From NCBI GenBank assembly GCA_030267565.1, contig BRXU01000002.1:6019501-6083500 (forward strand): a stretch of DNA of 64,000 nt, read 5' to 3'. This document shows positions 50,314-61,572 of this stretch, piece after piece. A program made the position numbers and the translations under genes. How positions within the stretch are numbered: the first letter of the stretch is position 1; each line of letters begins with the position of its first letter. The notes beneath the pieces were generated by a model. It had not been told where the DNA came from. It made no database searches and saw only the letters and a program-made list of their open reading frames with translations. The DNA is from Pleodorina starrii (lineage: Eukaryota; Chlorophyta; Chlorophyceae; Chlamydomonadales; Volvocaceae).

Positions 50314-50342
50314 GGTCGAGGGCGTACAAAAACGCTCGTCCT
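50314..50342 (+). repeat. 29-bp repeat shared with 61544-61572
   Basis: Both sites share GGTCGA(G/A)GGCGTACAAA then AACGCTCGTCCT, with weaker similarity on each side. They lie in the same orientation about 11.2 kb apart, bracketing the transposase gene. Confidence 0.8.
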
Positions 50343-51084
50343 AAAAACGCAAAAACGGCCCTACACGTGATGTTTGACCAAGCCCTCCTTGCTTCTTCTT
50401 TATTTGTTATGTATTGCATAAGGTACACCACAACCCGCGGAGGGCGACGAATATGTTGCGACTGGTCATGGTCGTACCATGACCTCTTGCAAAATTGAAC
50501 CGCGAAAGTCGGGCGTGAACACTCAGTTGTGATGGAGATTAATATCCTTACTTATATTGGTCTAGTCTCATTGCCGCGCAGAGGAGTGCGAGCCCTTTTG
50601 GGTCTGGACGACGTATGAGCCCCTTGGCGCCAAGTCCCTCGTCTCTGCTCCAAGGTAATCGTTCGACTTTCGCCACTTAAACGGGCCACACCACCGGGCC
50701 TTCAGCTGCTTCCGCAGACCCAGCCTGGCACCATGCCCTGACTCTTATCATTCCCTCCCTCTCCTAACCAGTTCGCGTCCAGCATCACCCTTTCCAGCTA
50801 ACCAGGCATAATGACGCCCTACACGAGGCTAAGGAATGCACCTACCAAGGACTTCAAGCGCTCCTTGTCGCTGAGAGATTCCCTGCGTGGCTAGCTGTGC
50901 GCACAAGGCCGTGCGTTCGTGCCTGAATCTACCTAGTGTATAACCGCAATTGTAGCGCGACACGAGGTCATGTATCACGGGCAGGGTCTGTTCCTTACAA
51001 CACCCTACGGTCGTACACCCTGCCCGGAGGAGGGAACCCAAAATGCTCCATTCGCAAGCCGACAGCCAGGATCTGCACTGAATA

Positions 51085-51262
51085 TCCCTTCCTGCACATG
51101 ATCACCCCTTCAACCAAATCACACAGTGGGGAATCGAACCCAACACCAAGGCCCTAACCACAAAACACAACCGTACAGGTATAACGGCAATCAGCAGGGA
51201 CGAGACCTCTAGCAACTGGGGCCCTCCAAAGCTCAACTGCCAGGTCCTAGCGCCACCTGGCC
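51085..51262 (-). mobile_element. tRNA-like SINE fragment
   Basis: The minus strand contains GTGGTTAGGGCCTTGGTGTT then GGGTTCGATTCCC, a tRNA-type A-box-to-B-box arrangement. No complete cloverleaf with acceptor stem can be formed, so it is not a tRNA gene. Confidence 0.5.
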
Positions 51263-51401
51263 TGAAACCCAATACACAATACAACTAGCATGGTAGCCCC
51301 CCTCTTTGAGACATTTACGGCCCTGCATCAACCACGGCCAGAGTACCGTCTGCTGCACCCCGAGAACCTTGCCCAACCCCGCGCGGCAGTGCATCAACGC
51401 C

Positions 51402-52152
51402 TCAAGGCGTCACTGTGAAGTAGAACTTCCGCTGTGGAACGAGCATCCACAGCGGCACCCTGCCCTCGTGGTGAAGGCGCGCAGCGTGGATGTCCGCCAT
51501 GCAGGTCTTGCAAACACACCGCGCGTCCAGCAGATACTGTAGACGCGCTTGCCGGACGTTGTGGTGCAGCTCGTCTAAGGCCACCATGAACATGACGGCC
51601 GCAGCTTCTTCCCACAGCAGCAGCTTCAGTGACGCGCAGGTGAAGCACCGGAACGTCACGTCCGACAGGAACTTGCGGGAAGGCCAGCCACACAAATGCA
51701 CTCGTAAGGCGTGTCACGCTAGGAACGAAATCGTCCGCGTTTGGATATGTGCGACGCAAACCTGGGAGGCGAGCAGACAGCAATACGGTAGACATTCGTC
51801 GCTGCCCCACCATGCATTCCCGTGAAAGCATGTTCCCACACGACGTAACCTCAAGCGCGTACAGGCTCCCCATGGCATGCGTGAAGAAACCCAAGCGTTC
51901 ACAGGCTTCCCCTTTTAATATTAGCACCCTGTCCTTGCTTACTGGGTCTTGGGCACCGGCAGCAACATGCCCAGCGGCCACGACTGGCAGGCGGCCGGGT
52001 ACAGCAGCCACAGCAGCTCCGCCATCGGCGACTTGTTTAGGTACTTCACCGCCGCCGATGGGGTGGCATTTGGCTTGTCCAGCTCGCTGTACCATCTCGA
52101 TCACGCTGTCGAAGACCTTTCCGTCAGAGAAGGCGCTGCATAGGGCGCCCAT
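51402..52152 (-). CDS. Unknown Cys-containing protein, exons incompletely resolved
   Basis: The last exon (about 51705-51402, stop TGA) reads FLSDVTFRCFTCASLKLLLW then EEAAAVMFMVALDELHHNVR, and CVCKTCMADIHAA near the end. The CxxC and CxCxxC groups could bind zinc. An upstream segment (about 52095-51950) in another frame is also protein-like (PMAELLWLLYPAACQSWPLG, then MLLPVPKTQ before a GTAAGC donor). Their phases do not join with the acceptors I can see, so the gene is either longer or damaged. It is divergent from the transposase-like gene at 52409 with only about 257 bases between, and could be its partner in one element. No family is recognised. Confidence 0.4.
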
Positions 52153-52408
52153 GAGCCACCCGGGGCCATATGAACCCGGTCACGTACCAGAGCTGGATCG
52201 TGTCCTACAGATGGGGCATGCGGATTAAAGTACGGCTGATATTAATGTTGTACAGAGGGTTTAAAAGACCGGGGGAAATAAAGGAGCCAGGCAAGCCGGG
52301 GTCAGGGGCGATGCGGGTAATGGGAGTAAAAGGAGGTACGGGCGAAAGGGTGTTCACATTTAATTAAGATCATTTACTTAAGCCAATGGCGGAACATTTC
52401 GAGTAATA
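52153..52408. promoter_or_regulatory. Intergenic region of a divergent pair
   Basis: These 256 bases lie upstream of the 52409 gene and the minus-strand frame ending at 52152. It includes purine-rich AAATAAAGGAGCC and TTAATTAAG stretches. No defined promoter element is claimed. Confidence 0.35.
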
Positions 52409-55400
52409 ATGTCGCAAGCCATCCTTAAGGACGAACCAAAAGTTCACAAGTTGTCTTCCGGCGGTTATCAGATTACTTGCTCAGGACAAAACAATAGCAG
52501 TATAGTTTTTGTGCTACACCACGACACTGTGTACTTGGACGGCGTTCAAGGAGAGTGGGCTGCGAAGGACATTGCTTTCGCCGTTGGAAAGGGCGCCATT
52601 AAAACTGAGCAGACTATTAAGAAGTTGTTCTTTGGGTCAGTTTCAGACACTTACTACAAGCAATCGAGCGCCTCTGCTCCATCCCCGCCCCGCATCTTGG
52701 CGGTTCAGCATCAGGTTGCACTCGGAAACACACGCGTCCCCTTGTTGGACCCTGAGTACTACGGTTGCAGTAAGCCAAAGTGCCCGCGATGCGGGAGTGA
52801 CAAGGTCGTGAGCAATGGTTGGTCCCAACAGTGCAAGCAGTTGGTGGGGCATGAGGGAGATGTATACGCGCTTTGCAAGCGCTACAAGTGCCAAGGAGAA
52901 GGTGCGTACAAAGTGACATTAGTTGAATGGGGGGCACGCACGCGAGACCGCGGCTGGGGCCGCGGCTGGGGCAGAGCGGTGTGATCGGTGGGGGAACCGG
53001 TCAGTGGGTTTTGGTGGGTTTGCACACGGCACTTACCCCCGCCCCCCCCGGACCCCTCCCCCTCCCCCCGTATATCACCCCCGCATATCACGCCATGATT
53101 ACTATCATGCTATTCACATTATACATATGCGGAGTTTTTGCGATAGTTGTCCCTGTCTGTAATGTTTCTTGTCCAGCCGTTAGGTAAAGTTGTGCCACTC
53201 TGTTTTGCCTTCTTCCTGCTTTTGCGGTGCCATCAGTTGACCACACCGGCAAGTGCTTTCAAGCCTGGGACCCGGAGGTCCTGCAGGGCCTGCCGTGCGA
53301 AGTACGCCGCGGCCTCATGGGGATTCCAACGCAGAAAGGCGGCTTAACCTTCTCCTTTATCGAGCACGCCATGGCGATGGTGGCCCAGGGCAGCAGCATC
53401 TCATCTGTCCTCAGCTTGCGCAACGAGGTCGCCCGGAGGGATTACCACGTAAAGGAGGTGGAATACCTCAGCTACATCGCGCAGCACTGGGCAAGCGGCA
53501 TCGGCCCGGGCAGCGGTGGCGTGAGCGGCCAGAGCAGCGGTGGCACGCAGAAGACGTTAACGGACCTGTGGGGTGCGCAAAAGGCAAGTCTTGTGTTGAT
53601 CCACTTGATGGCATAGTTGAAGAACTTCCTGGGGTGGCTGGGTGAGCCCGCTAGTAGGTGTAAGAGCCTCTCCTGACCGGATGAAGGCCCTCATGTGGCA
53701 ACTGGCAAATCAACAGCTTTATAGTTCGAATGCGGTCAGGAAGTCAGCCGCTGTAGGGATCCTTTAGTACGTGCGGCACTGATCACTTGGTGACATGGGT
53801 TTGGGTCCCTCCCGCCCCTCTGCCTTTCTGCCCTGATTCTCTTCTTTGCAGGCATCAGGGGTCCCTGGTCCCTTTTTCGTGTACACATCGGACCAGTACA
53901 ACGGCAAGGACGTGTCCCAGAGCTACTTCACGGGCCTCTTGATTGAATGCGCCTCGTTGCTGGTTGATGCCCATGACCAATACCAGCGGTCCCTCACCTT
54001 CAAGATCTTGCGCATCGACGCTGGGTACAAGAACGCCAAGAAGGTCCGGTGTGCCGATGGCTCTCGGGCCATGGAGGGCACCGTCGCCATCCTCAACGAG
54101 ATCAACCAGGTGGTGGCGATCTTCCACGGGTCCGGTGGCCTGAAGGAACTGGAGGAGCCGCTGCGTCGCCTGAAGCAGCGCAATGAAGAGCTTGGCGGGG
54201 TAAGTGCTCTTAGCTTACGCCGGGTTGCTGGCATGTAAATTTGACGGGTGAAGAGGCTGCTGGCTCCTTTCCTACCATGCACATCATTTGAGCTTTGAAT
54301 ACGCGGTCACCGTGTTCCCTCTCCTACCAGGGCCCTGTGGAGTTAATCTATGTTGATAACTGCCGTACGGTGGCCGGATTCCTGGAGAGACTGTTCGTGG
54401 GGGCGAAGGTGAAGGAGGACTTGTTCCACGTGCTGCAGCGCATGCGGGACACCCTGCCACACGGGCACCCTCTTGCGGGTGAGGCATTGAGCCTGGGGGT
54501 GCGGGTAGTAAACTAAGCTGGATAGCAGCACAGCGTGCGGTGTGCTCCACATACAGGCAGGGTTGTCACTTCTGCATGTCCTCTGTATAATACTTGCGTG
54601 CAAGCAGGCGCCCCTGCTCCCCTGCTCGTTTACAATCTCTTTGTCTCTCTTCCACACTTCCCATTTTCCTTGCCATAGATCCCTTCATGAAGGAGTACGC
54701 GGCAGCGTGCAAAGTACGTGACCCATCGGACGAGAAGAAGGCCCGGGAGGTATACGGGGTGGAACCCAGTGACAGCAACTGCCGGAGTTACATCCCTAGG
54801 CCAGAGGTGCTGGAGCCTCGGGTACAGGCGGTGTTCGACAAGTACAAGAAGGGCGGTGGCCTTGACGTAAACACTGGGGTGGAGCTGCTGGGCAGCATCG
54901 AGACCCAAAAGCAGATGGAGTCGGTGCTGGATCTGATCAAGGGTGACCGCATCAGTGGTAAGGGCCTGTACATCTTTGCGCTGTGTGTGTCGGCTGCTTT
55001 GGTTGCACTCTATAACGGCTGCATTGCGTATGTTCGGTAATTGATAGGGGTGGCAAGCTAGGCAAACCATGCCTCGCCATTTTTCATGATGCCTTCACTT
55101 ACCCTCTCGCTCACTGCAGACCCGCCCGACTTTGCGATGCACATCAACCTTGAGCGCGACGACAAGAAGCCACCGAGGTGGCTTGTCTTGCGGGGCACCA
55201 GCTCGGTGGAGGGCTTCCACAGCCACTTCCACTCGCTTCTGCAGGGCTACAACACGTCGCCAGAGCTTGCGGTGCACATCATGTCGCTCTTCCTGGGACG
55301 GTGGAACCGTGACCAGTCTTTCAAGCACGGTGACGCAGACTATGGCATGTACGACTACGACCTGCTGCAGCGTGTCAACGACCTGGCACGGCGTTTGGGG

Positions 55401-58400
55401 CACGCGGTCCGCTACCCTGAGGCAGATGTAAAGCTGGCCAGCGTGGAGGAGAAGATGCACTTCGAGTGGAAGCACCTCCAGCCAGGTAACTCGTCTGTTT
55501 TGGTGATTGCCGCAGATACTTGATAGCTTGACAGGGTTTTTATTTGCTGACGTGCAGAGCTCAGTGAGGCGGCGGGGGGCAAAACATCTACGGCAGCATC
55601 AGTGGCGGGAGTCGCTGGAGGGCAGCTGTTCAACGGGCCCTGGTACCAACTCGTCGTAGCCGACGACTACGGAACGGCTCTACAACTGCTTTCACGGCGG
55701 GACGTGCAGAGGTATGCCGGAATGACTGAGGGTTTCGTGGATGTATGGCGCTCGGCGCTTTGGCGAGGTGTTGGGGCTTGGGGGGTCGTAGGTGCACTTA
55801 GGGTTTTGGGTTGTAGGGTTCGGGTCTTGGTCACGTTGCCGTTAACTACAAACCCTCAGAAACCGGATTCCATTGCCTGCTCATACTCTTTAATTGAGGC
55901 TGTACCCGTCATTACCACCTTTCCCCTTCTCCCGCAATAGGACTCTGCTACCGCTGATTACTGGTGGCGATGCAAAGCAGAGAGAGGCGGCGGCTCTGCA
56001 CCAGCTTGTGGATGAGGGCTGGTGGCTCGAGTTCCCGGACCAAGTGTCTCGGATCCGGAACTGCACACACAAAGGTACGTGGCCATGTTCATAGCTTATT
56101 GGATGTCGTTGAATGTTTCATGGACTTGAACTACTGCTTCGCTTATTGCAGGGGAGGTGATCCTCCACGGCCCATTGCGGTGGTGCCTTGGGTCCCAGGA
56201 CCATGTGCAGAGGGACACTGCGGCGGCGCAACAGGGTGATGCAACAGTGACATTGCAGCCACAGCAGCAGCAGCCGCAGTGGGCCGAGCAGCAGCCGCAG
56301 TGGGCCGAGCAGCAGCCGCAGTGGGCCGAGCAGCAGCCGCAGTGGGCCCAGGGGCGACCACCGTGGGACCAGCAACAGCTGCAAATGGGCCAGCAGCACG
56401 CGCCCTTGCTTGGGCTGCAGGGTTCCCAGTCGATGGGGCCGCCGTCTCACCACTCCAGCTCGCAGCTGCAGGGGCGGCAACCTCCGCCGGGGGAGCAGCA
56501 CGCGCCCTTGCTCGGGCTGCGGGGCTCCCAGTCGATGGGGCCGCTGTCTCAGCAGTACAGCTCGCAGCTGCAGTGGCGGCAACCTCCGCCGGGGGAGCAG
56601 CACGCGCCCTTGCTTGGGCTGCAGGGTTCCCAGTCGATGGGGCCGCTGTCTCAGCAGTGCAGCTCGCAGCTGCAGGGGCGGCAACCTCCGCCGGGCGAGC
56701 AGCACGCGCCCTTGCTTGGGCTGCGGGGCTCCCAGTCGATGGGGCTGTCGTCTCACCACTCCAGCTCGCAGCTGCAGTGGCGGCAACCTCCGCCAGGGGA
56801 GCAGCACGCGCCCTTGCTTGGGCTGCAGGGTTCCCAGTCGATGGGGCCGCTGTCTCAGCAGTGCAGCTCGCAGCTGCAGGGGCGGCAACCTCCGCCGGGC
56901 GAGCAGCACGCGCCCTTGCTTGGGCTGCGGGGCTCCCAGTCGATGGGGCCGCCGTCTCACCACTCCCGCTCGCAGCTGCAGGGGCGGCAACCTCCGCCGG
57001 GGGAGCAGCACGCGCCCTTGCTTGGGCTGCAGGGTTCCCAGTCGATGGGGCCGCTGTCTCAGCAGTACAGCTCGCAGCTGCAGGGGCGGCCGACTCCCCC
57101 GGTGCCATCACTTTCACAGCAGCTCGGATCGCAGGCCTTGTCGCCGGACTTTGGCTCCGCGGATTTCGACTGTGATATGGATGGCGAGGACCCAGACCAG
57201 GACCTGCGCTCGCTTTTTAGTGTGCCAGGTGCAACGGAATCAGCTGGGGGGCCTGCTGCCGGCGCAAACCCTGCTGTGGGCGTGGCTGCCTTGCAGCTAA
57301 CTGGGCAGCCACCAGCGCAGCTTGGCACACAGCTTGGGCCCTCACAGCTGCTGCAGGTCGGCAGGGGAATCCAGCCGGGCAACATGTCAACTGCAGCGGT
57401 AAGCAAACGTGGTCCGAATAGGCTTACAGCTTACATCACCCGTGGCAAGTCTGGCTCCTCACGCCGTTTGACGCTCGCGGACACCACACGCCCAGTCAGT
57501 TCAACTTCTGATATCCTGTTGTTCTGGGAGCTGTGGCCCGCGTTCACAAAGAAGATCAAGACGGACTGGGCCGGAATGACACGGGAGTGGAACGTTCGGG
57601 TGGTCAATGCAGTGAAACAGAAAGCGCCTGGCTACGATACTCTGTACCCCAAACGTGAGAGCCATTTGAAGCAGTATGCAGCATCAGTGTTGAGGCTTGT
57701 CAGTGAGAGGGACAGCCTGGCGCTTTCGTCGGCTGTAGCCATGCAGCCCTACACTGGTATGACGCTTTCAGCTGCACTCTCTGATACAGTTATCCGCCTC
57801 TTCACCGCACCCACCCTTCTTGGCGCCACACAGGCGCACATGGCGGCTGCTGGCAGGGCGGCACAGGCTCCGCCAGCCGTGGGGGGGGAGGGTGCGGTGG
57901 GTGGAGCGGCGCGGGCGCCGCAGGCGGCGGCCGGGGTGTTGCAGGCGCCGTCGGCGGTGGGCTCCATGGTGCAGACTCTGGAGTTGGCCGGCGGGGCCTT
58001 GCAGGCACCGCCGGCGGTCATGGGCACCATGACGCTGGAGGCAGCGGCCCCACCGGCTGGGGCCCCAGCGGCGGCCACAGATGGGATAGTGCAGGGGCAG
58101 CCATCAGCAACTGAGGAGGTACAGGTGCCCAGGGTTTCGGGCGGAGCAGTGCAGGCGGCGGCGGACGGAGTGGTGCAGCCGCCACAGTCGGCGGGCTTGG
58201 CTGCACTTATGTCGGGGGCGGCACAGCCTCAGCCGAAGTTTGTGCGGCCCAAGGGGAGCCGGATGACAGGGCAGTACTTCAGCGGAGAGCGGACTGGCAC
58301 TGGCAAAGGGGGGAAGGGGACCGTTAAGACGTGTAAAGCCTGCACGGCTCGCACAGGCAAGGTTGTCCTAAAAGCAGGGCATTCGTGCCCCTTCAAGGAT

Positions 58401-58442
58401 GACGCGCAGGAGAAGGCGCTCAAGAAGCCCAAGGTCAACTGA
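52409..58442 (+). CDS. Large transposase-like protein, 9 exons, 1519 residues
   Basis: Exons 52409-52901, 53237-53583, 53852-54199, 54331-54478, 54679-54957, 55120-55485, 55558-55711, 55941-56074 and 56152-58442 join in phase (4560 nt, stop TGA). Intron 2 uses a GC donor (AAG, GCAAGT). The N-terminus has a Cys cluster (C120, C125, C128, C156, C161) followed by GKCFQAWDPEVLQGLPCEVR, like zinc modules of large eukaryotic transposases. The core suggests a DDE RNase H fold: Asp336 in LRIDAGYKNAKKV, Asp405 in ELIYVDNC, Glu569 in GTSSVEGFHSHFH, plus DLFHVLQRM. The last exon has QWAEQQP x4, seven 34-residue repeats, a Trp-rich SANT/Myb-like stretch (DILLFWELWPAFTKKIKTDW) and a terminal CKACTARTGKVVLKAGHSC. 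It may be an active transposase of a poorly described superfamily or a domesticated one. The family assignment is inference. Confidence 0.75.
56279..57105 (+). repeat. In-frame coding repeats of the transposase-like gene
   Basis: Four 21-bp units (QWAEQQP) are followed by seven 102-bp units (GEQHAPLLGLQGSQSMGPLS...QLQGRQPPP). Units alternate between types (QGSQ/RGSQ; PLSQQ/PPSHH), suggesting higher-order duplication. All unit lengths are multiples of three, and five other frames stay open as a by-product. Confidence 0.93.
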
Positions 58443-58539
58443 ATGGAGGCGGGCGGAGACTGAATGCTGTGTGTGTGCTCTTAGTCATTCCAGCTTATTG
58501 GTGACGGGGGGTGTAGAGCTCAGTTTGACAGTGCAGGTT

Positions 58540-58890
58540 AGGGCAGGGAAAGGAAGGGCATGGCAGGGCATGGTGGGCAGTGCGAGCAAAGCCATGGAGC
58601 GGACGGAGGCCGGATGCTGTGCGCGGATTCATTTATTGCAGGACAGGGAATATGTTATCGCAGTTCGACAGTGCAGGGTAGGGCAGGGCAATGTGAGCTT
58701 GTGAGAAAAGCCAGGGAGCGGATAGAGGCCGGATGCTGTGCGCGGATTCAGTTAATGCAGGACAGGGAATATGTTATCGCAGTTCGACAGTGCAGGGTAG
58801 GGCAGGGCAATGTGAGCTTGTGAGAAAAGCCAGGGAGCGGATAGAGGCCAGATGCTGTGCGCGGATTCAGTTAATGCAGGACAGGGAGAA
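58540..58890 (+). repeat. 119-bp tandem repeat, three copies, 3' of transposase-like gene
   Basis: Units begin near GGGTAGGGCAGGGCAATGTG and contain GATGCTGTGCGCGGATTCA and GGGAATATGTTATCGCAGTT. Copies 2 and 3 are almost identical and copy 1 is diverged. Confidence 0.9.
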
Positions 58891-58920
58891 GGTGAACTCT
58901 GTTTGCTATGCTGGTTTGGG

Positions 58921-58985
58921 CAGGGCAGTACTTCAGCGGAGAGCGGACTGGCACTGGCAAAGGGGAGAAGGGGACCGTTGAGACG
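58921..58985 (+). repeat. Duplicated fragment of the transposase-like coding end
   Basis: These 65 bases match 58267-58331 inside the CDS with two differences (CAGGGCAGTACTTCAGCGGA through GGGACCGTT). Confidence 0.92.
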
Positions 58986-59085
58986 GACCGTTAGCAAAGA
59001 CAGGGCGGATAGATATTGGCCGAAGCGTGTTGTGTGCAGGACATGGTGGATTCACGGACTGGAAGGCGGTGTGTAACACACGATT

Positions 59086-59185
59086 GCCTCTCCTGAACCA
59101 ACCCGGGCCCACCAAGCCGCAGCCGGCACATCCACAGCTCCTGTATACATGTAGGGATAATTTGAGGGCCACGGCTGGCCGGACG
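59086..59185 (+). repeat. Direct repeat flanking the arrays, left copy (right copy 61225-61325)
   Basis: Both copies contain ACCAAGCCGCAGCCGGCA, GTATACATGTAGG, ATAATTTGAGGGCC and CGG.TGGCC. They enclose the 187-bp and 240-bp tandem arrays. Confidence 0.85.
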
Positions 59186-59204
59186 AATGCCCACGCAAGG
59201 GCGC

Positions 59205-59917
59205 GGCGGGATCAGTCGGCAGCACACTCAAGGCGTGCCTTCAGCCCAGGGGCCAGACCGCTGACGCGTTCCCTGACGGAATCATACAGGCAGACTTTTC
59301 AGGGATGGTTCTCAAGGTATGTCAGATAATACGACGCGTTCAGGCAGGGTAAGCGGCGCGAGGGTGGCTTGGCGTTCGTGCCGGCGGTCGCGGTGGGATC
59401 AGTCGGCAGCACACTCAAGGCGTGCCTTCAGCCCAGGGGCCAGACCGCTGACGCGTTCCCTGACGGAATCATACAGGCAGACTTTTCAGGGATGGTTCTC
59501 ACAGTATGTCAGATAATACGACGCGTTCAGGCAGGGTAAGCGGCGCGAGGGTGGCTTGGCGTTCGTGCCGGCGGTCGCGGTGGGATCAGTCGGCAGCACA
59601 CTCAAGGCGTGCCTTCAGCCCAGGGGCCAGACCGCTGACGCGTTCCCTGACGGAATCATACAGGCAGACTTTTCAGGGATGGTTCTCACAGTATGTCAGA
59701 TAATACGACGCGTTCAGGCAGGGTAAGCGGCGCGAGGGTGGCTTGGCGTTCGTGCCGGCGGTCGCGGTGGGATCAGTCGGCAGCACACTCAAGGCGTGCC
59801 TTCAGCCCAGGGGCCAGACCGCTGACGCGTTCCCTGACGGAATCATACAGGCAGACTTTTCAGGGATGGTTCTCACAGTATGTCAGATAATACGACGCGT
59901 TCAGGCAGGGTACGCGG
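59205..59917 (+). repeat. 187-bp tandem repeat, about 3.8 copies
   Basis: Exact spacing of 187 bp is seen for GTATGTCAGATAATACGACG at 59316, 59503, 59690 and 59877. Copies are nearly identical, so the array is young or homogenised. Identical 65-codon frames in each unit are a by-product. Confidence 0.95.
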
Positions 59918-60344
59918 GTGCATCGAAGTATGCGCGAGGGGTGTCGAAACCAGGGGGTGTGGGAGCATGGGGCTGGCACCCCATCCCCGCCCTTGACGGG
60001 TGCCCGGATTTCTATGCGCCTTACCAAACACCCCGCACGCCTGACCCGAGATCCGGCCAGTGTCTAGACTCTATGGTAGACATGCATATCCTTATTAAGG
60101 TGTTGAAAAACACCGGAACACAAGCCAAAGGGCCACGGGTGAACCGATTTCACCCCAGCCCCCCGTCAAGGGCAGGCAGAGCCACCACACCCGCCAGCAA
60201 CTACAGCTGCCAGCACGCGGCTCAGGCCCCATTCACACGAACCTCCCTGATAGCAGCCGAAAGCGTGGCGCATCGGCTCCTGTGCCCGCCCGTCGCCACG
60301 CTTACCGGCCGCGCTGGTAGCAGGCCTGAAAGGAAGGCAATGGC

Positions 60345-61215
60345 AGCTGCGCACCCGGCCCCACCCCCACCATTCCGCCGCCACTGCCGCTGGCCGCCGA
60401 TCCAAAGGAGCCGTCCCGCGTCGTCAGGCTGCAGCTCTCCATGCGGCGACCCACCGAATGACTGCGGCTGGAGAGCGGCGGCGAGAGCCTTCGAGTGCAG
60501 CAGCAGCTGCTGTTGCTGAATGGAAGGCAATGGCCCATCGTCGCTCGCCAAGTCCCAGCCCCCGTTGCCGTCAGGCTGCAGCTGCGCCATCCCCTCACCC
60601 GGCCCGACCCTCACCATGCCGTCACCGTTGCCGCTGGCCGCCGATCCAAAGGAGCCGCCCCACGCCGTCAGGCTGCAGCTCTCGATGCGGCGACCCACCG
60701 AATGACTGCAGCTGGAGAGCGGCGGCGAGAGCCTTCGAGTGCAGCAGCAGCTGCTGTTGCTGAATGGAAGGCAATGGCCCATCGTCGCTCGCAAAGTCCC
60801 AGCCCCCGTTGCCGTCAGGCTGCAGCTGCGCCATCCCCTCACCCGGCCCGACCCCCACCATGCCGCCGCCGCTGCCGCTGGCCGCCGATCCAAAGGAGCC
60901 GCCCCACGCCGTCATGCTGCAGCTCTCCATGCGGCGACCCACCGAATGACTGCGGCGAGAGCCTTCGAGTGCAGCTGCTGCTGCTGCTGATTGGAAGGCA
61001 ATGGCCCATGCCGCACGCCATCGCCGCTCGCAAAGTCCCAGCCCCCGTTTCCGTCAGGCTGCAGCTGCGCCATCCCCTCACCCGGCCCGACCCTCACCAT
61101 GCCGTCGCCGTTGCCGCTGGCCGCCGATCCAAAGGAGCCGCCCCACGCCGTCAGGCTGCAGCTCTCGATGCGGCGACCCACCGAATGACTGCAGCTGGAG
61201 AGCGGCGGCGAGAGA
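60345..61215. repeat. About 240-bp tandem repeat, roughly 3.5 copies
   Basis: Units contain GCCGCTGGCCGCCGATCCAA, GACCCACCGAATGACTGC, GGAAGGCAATGGCCCA and CCATCCCCTCACCCGGCCCG. Spacing is 244 then about 237 bp. One unit has an internal deletion (near 60955). Long frames on both strands follow from the lack of stops. Confidence 0.9.
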
Positions 61216-61543
61216 CACGCGAATGCCTCTATCAACCCTGGCTAACCAAGCCGCAGCCGGCATATCTTCGGCTCCGGTATACATGTAGGTATAATTTGAG
61301 GGCCGCGGTTGGCCAGGCGAAGGCCGGGGCGAAGAGATATCGGCCTAAGGGTGCGCGACGCACGACTGCTGGTTAGGGGATTCATTGGGGGGCTCTGATT
61401 CGCCATGCGACAACTGTCATGATAAGGGTTTAAAGTATATAGCCTTCTTTTCATTGAACTCAGGGTCACGGATTGCTTGCTTTGCAAATCAGGGCCCAGA
61501 GGTCGTACTGAGCTGTCATGTTTGTAAACAGACCTTCCTGATG

Positions 61544-61572
61544 GGTCGAAGGCGTACAAAAACGCTCGTCCT
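61544..61572 (+). repeat. 29-bp repeat shared with 50314-50342
   Basis: See 50314-50342. It lies about 3.1 kb after the transposase-like stop. The stretch 61573-62148 has only short frames (one, 61685-61783, starts MADNLVRATSVEEYLPTDAS) and no firm gene. Confidence 0.8.

Noticed and set aside
51102..51180. Functional tRNA gene
   Set aside because: A-box-like and B-box-like sequences are present but no acceptor stem pairs, so it was called a SINE-like fragment.
56118..57300. Long alternative frames on both strands in the transposase-like last exon
   Set aside because: The 102-bp repeat is free of stops in every frame; only the frame continuing to 58442 joins the upstream exons in phase.
59319..59890. 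Three identical 65-residue frames
   Set aside because: By-product of the 187-bp tandem repeat.
60222..60893. 223-residue minus-strand frame
   Set aside because: It follows the 240-bp tandem repeat and has repeat-dictated composition; no start context or motif supports it.
59205..61215. CRISPR array
   Set aside because: The repeats are long and directly adjacent with no variable spacers, and the genome is eukaryotic.
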